Below, in pieces: positions 63,279 to 64,000 of a stretch of 64,000 nucleotides of DNA (positions are counted from its first letter, which is position 1; each line of letters opens with the position of its first letter). The DNA is taken from NCBI RefSeq assembly GCF_963576615.1, contig NC_088708.1, positions 62,288,672 through 62,352,671 of the forward strand, written 5' to 3'. Under the pieces are notes generated by a model. It was not told the DNA's origin and did no database searches. It saw nothing but the letters and a program-made list of their open reading frames with translations. This stretch comes from Watersipora subatra. Lineage: Eukaryota; Bryozoa; Gymnolaemata; Cheilostomatida; Watersiporidae. Both the position numbers and the translations under genes were made by a program.

Positions 63279-64000
63279 GTATTCAACTTCTGCTTATCTA
63301 GGGTGGCTGTGACTAAGTGCGGCTAACTGTAATATTGATCTTTTATGTTAGTTTTCAGCTTTGTATTCAGTAATTGTCAGCTTGAACCTCAGTTACAGAC
63401 ATAGTAACATAAGACAGTACAAACAATAATATACAGCCCAACAAGGATAGCCGACGGCTATCATAAGGGTGGAGTTTAATGATGGAGCCCTGTTAGGATT
63501 GTGCTAGCCTGGGTTTCGGAGCAACCACGACTCTCGCGGGGCGGTCGCGTTGCCTTGTTAGGTTTTGGAAAGCACGTCTCGCTGTTATCGTTTCATTAGC
63601 TCATTCAGTCAGTAGATCCAGCAGTTCGCAATAGCAAACCTTGAATTTCTACAATGTAGGGGTAATACCTAACCAAAATAATGGATCCATACAAAATAAA
63701 ACATTTCAAGTTACCTACTTTTAGTAATTTTAAAATTGGTAAAGGTCGTAGTACATGTATATGCTTATAGTAGAATATAATTCATGAACAACGGCATTTT
63801 TTTCCTAGTTTTTGATTAATATTTTGCCACCCATAATATAAAATGACAAGGTCTTTCATCGTTGTCACATTGTTTTACCTGGCCAATAAGATGGGACAGC
63901 AGGCAAAGCTGTGCAGTGTAGTTTTCATACTCAGAATCTAAATACAAAACCGAATTTGGGCTATTTTACGATTGTGACTATTAATATCACGAATGCTTGC
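63279..64000. other. Intron up to the window edge; possible MULE-like end at 63504
   Basis: CTAGCCTGGG followed by ACGACTCTCGCGGGG (63503-63541) resembles the TIR start of the 3830-4817 element. No exon for the rest of the catalytic loop is seen. Confidence 0.4.

Overview
The window looks like animal nuclear DNA. It is AT-rich, has small exons with GT..AG introns, tRNA-derived SINE heads, a Ty3/Gypsy LTR retrotransposon, MITEs and many minisatellites. The repeat style (TGTCTGTC tracts, CATGTA motifs) and the FN3-type receptor phosphatase suggest a lophotrochozoan-type invertebrate. I cannot name the species from sequence alone.

Region 1 (1-11,029, + strand): the 3' end of a single-pass membrane protein gene. 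Four exons with matching phases are visible (418-515, 932-1061, 7394-7502, 10765-11029). They give an extracellular stretch, a transmembrane helix and a tyrosine-containing cytoplasmic tail. The introns hold MITEs (one with 9-bp target duplications), SINE-like copies and a decayed coding remnant. 11,030-12,248 is intergenic plus the 5' UTR of the next gene.

Region 2 (12,249 to beyond 64,000, + strand): one very large gene for a receptor-type protein tyrosine phosphatase, reconstructed as 42 exons whose phases all agree. Together they encode about 1,865 residues up to the window edge. The order is signal peptide, short Cys-containing leader, seven A-B modules of paired FN3-like domains (14 domains), a juxtamembrane region resembling R2B-type receptor phosphatases, a transmembrane helix, and most of the first PTP domain through the WPD loop to the His-Cys of the catalytic loop. 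The PTP signature is cut by an intron and the rest lies outside the window. Every FN3-like domain is split by a phase-0 intron and separated from the next by phase-1 introns. Modules 1 and 2 come from a recent tandem duplication of about 3 kb.

Region 3 (inside the gene): introns carry a nearly intact Ty3/Gypsy element on the minus strand (34,669-39,543; LTRs differ at one position; one in-frame TAG in pol), a 62-bp satellite of about 41 copies, a pogo-like transposon remnant (61,741-62,407), several SINEs and at least ten minisatellites. Two minisatellites are built from real splice junctions: a 3' splice-site array at 58,211-58,599 and a 5' splice-site array at 41,100-41,890. These arrays, and a cysteine pattern in the FN3 modules that predicts a consistent three-disulfide scheme, are the most unusual observations.
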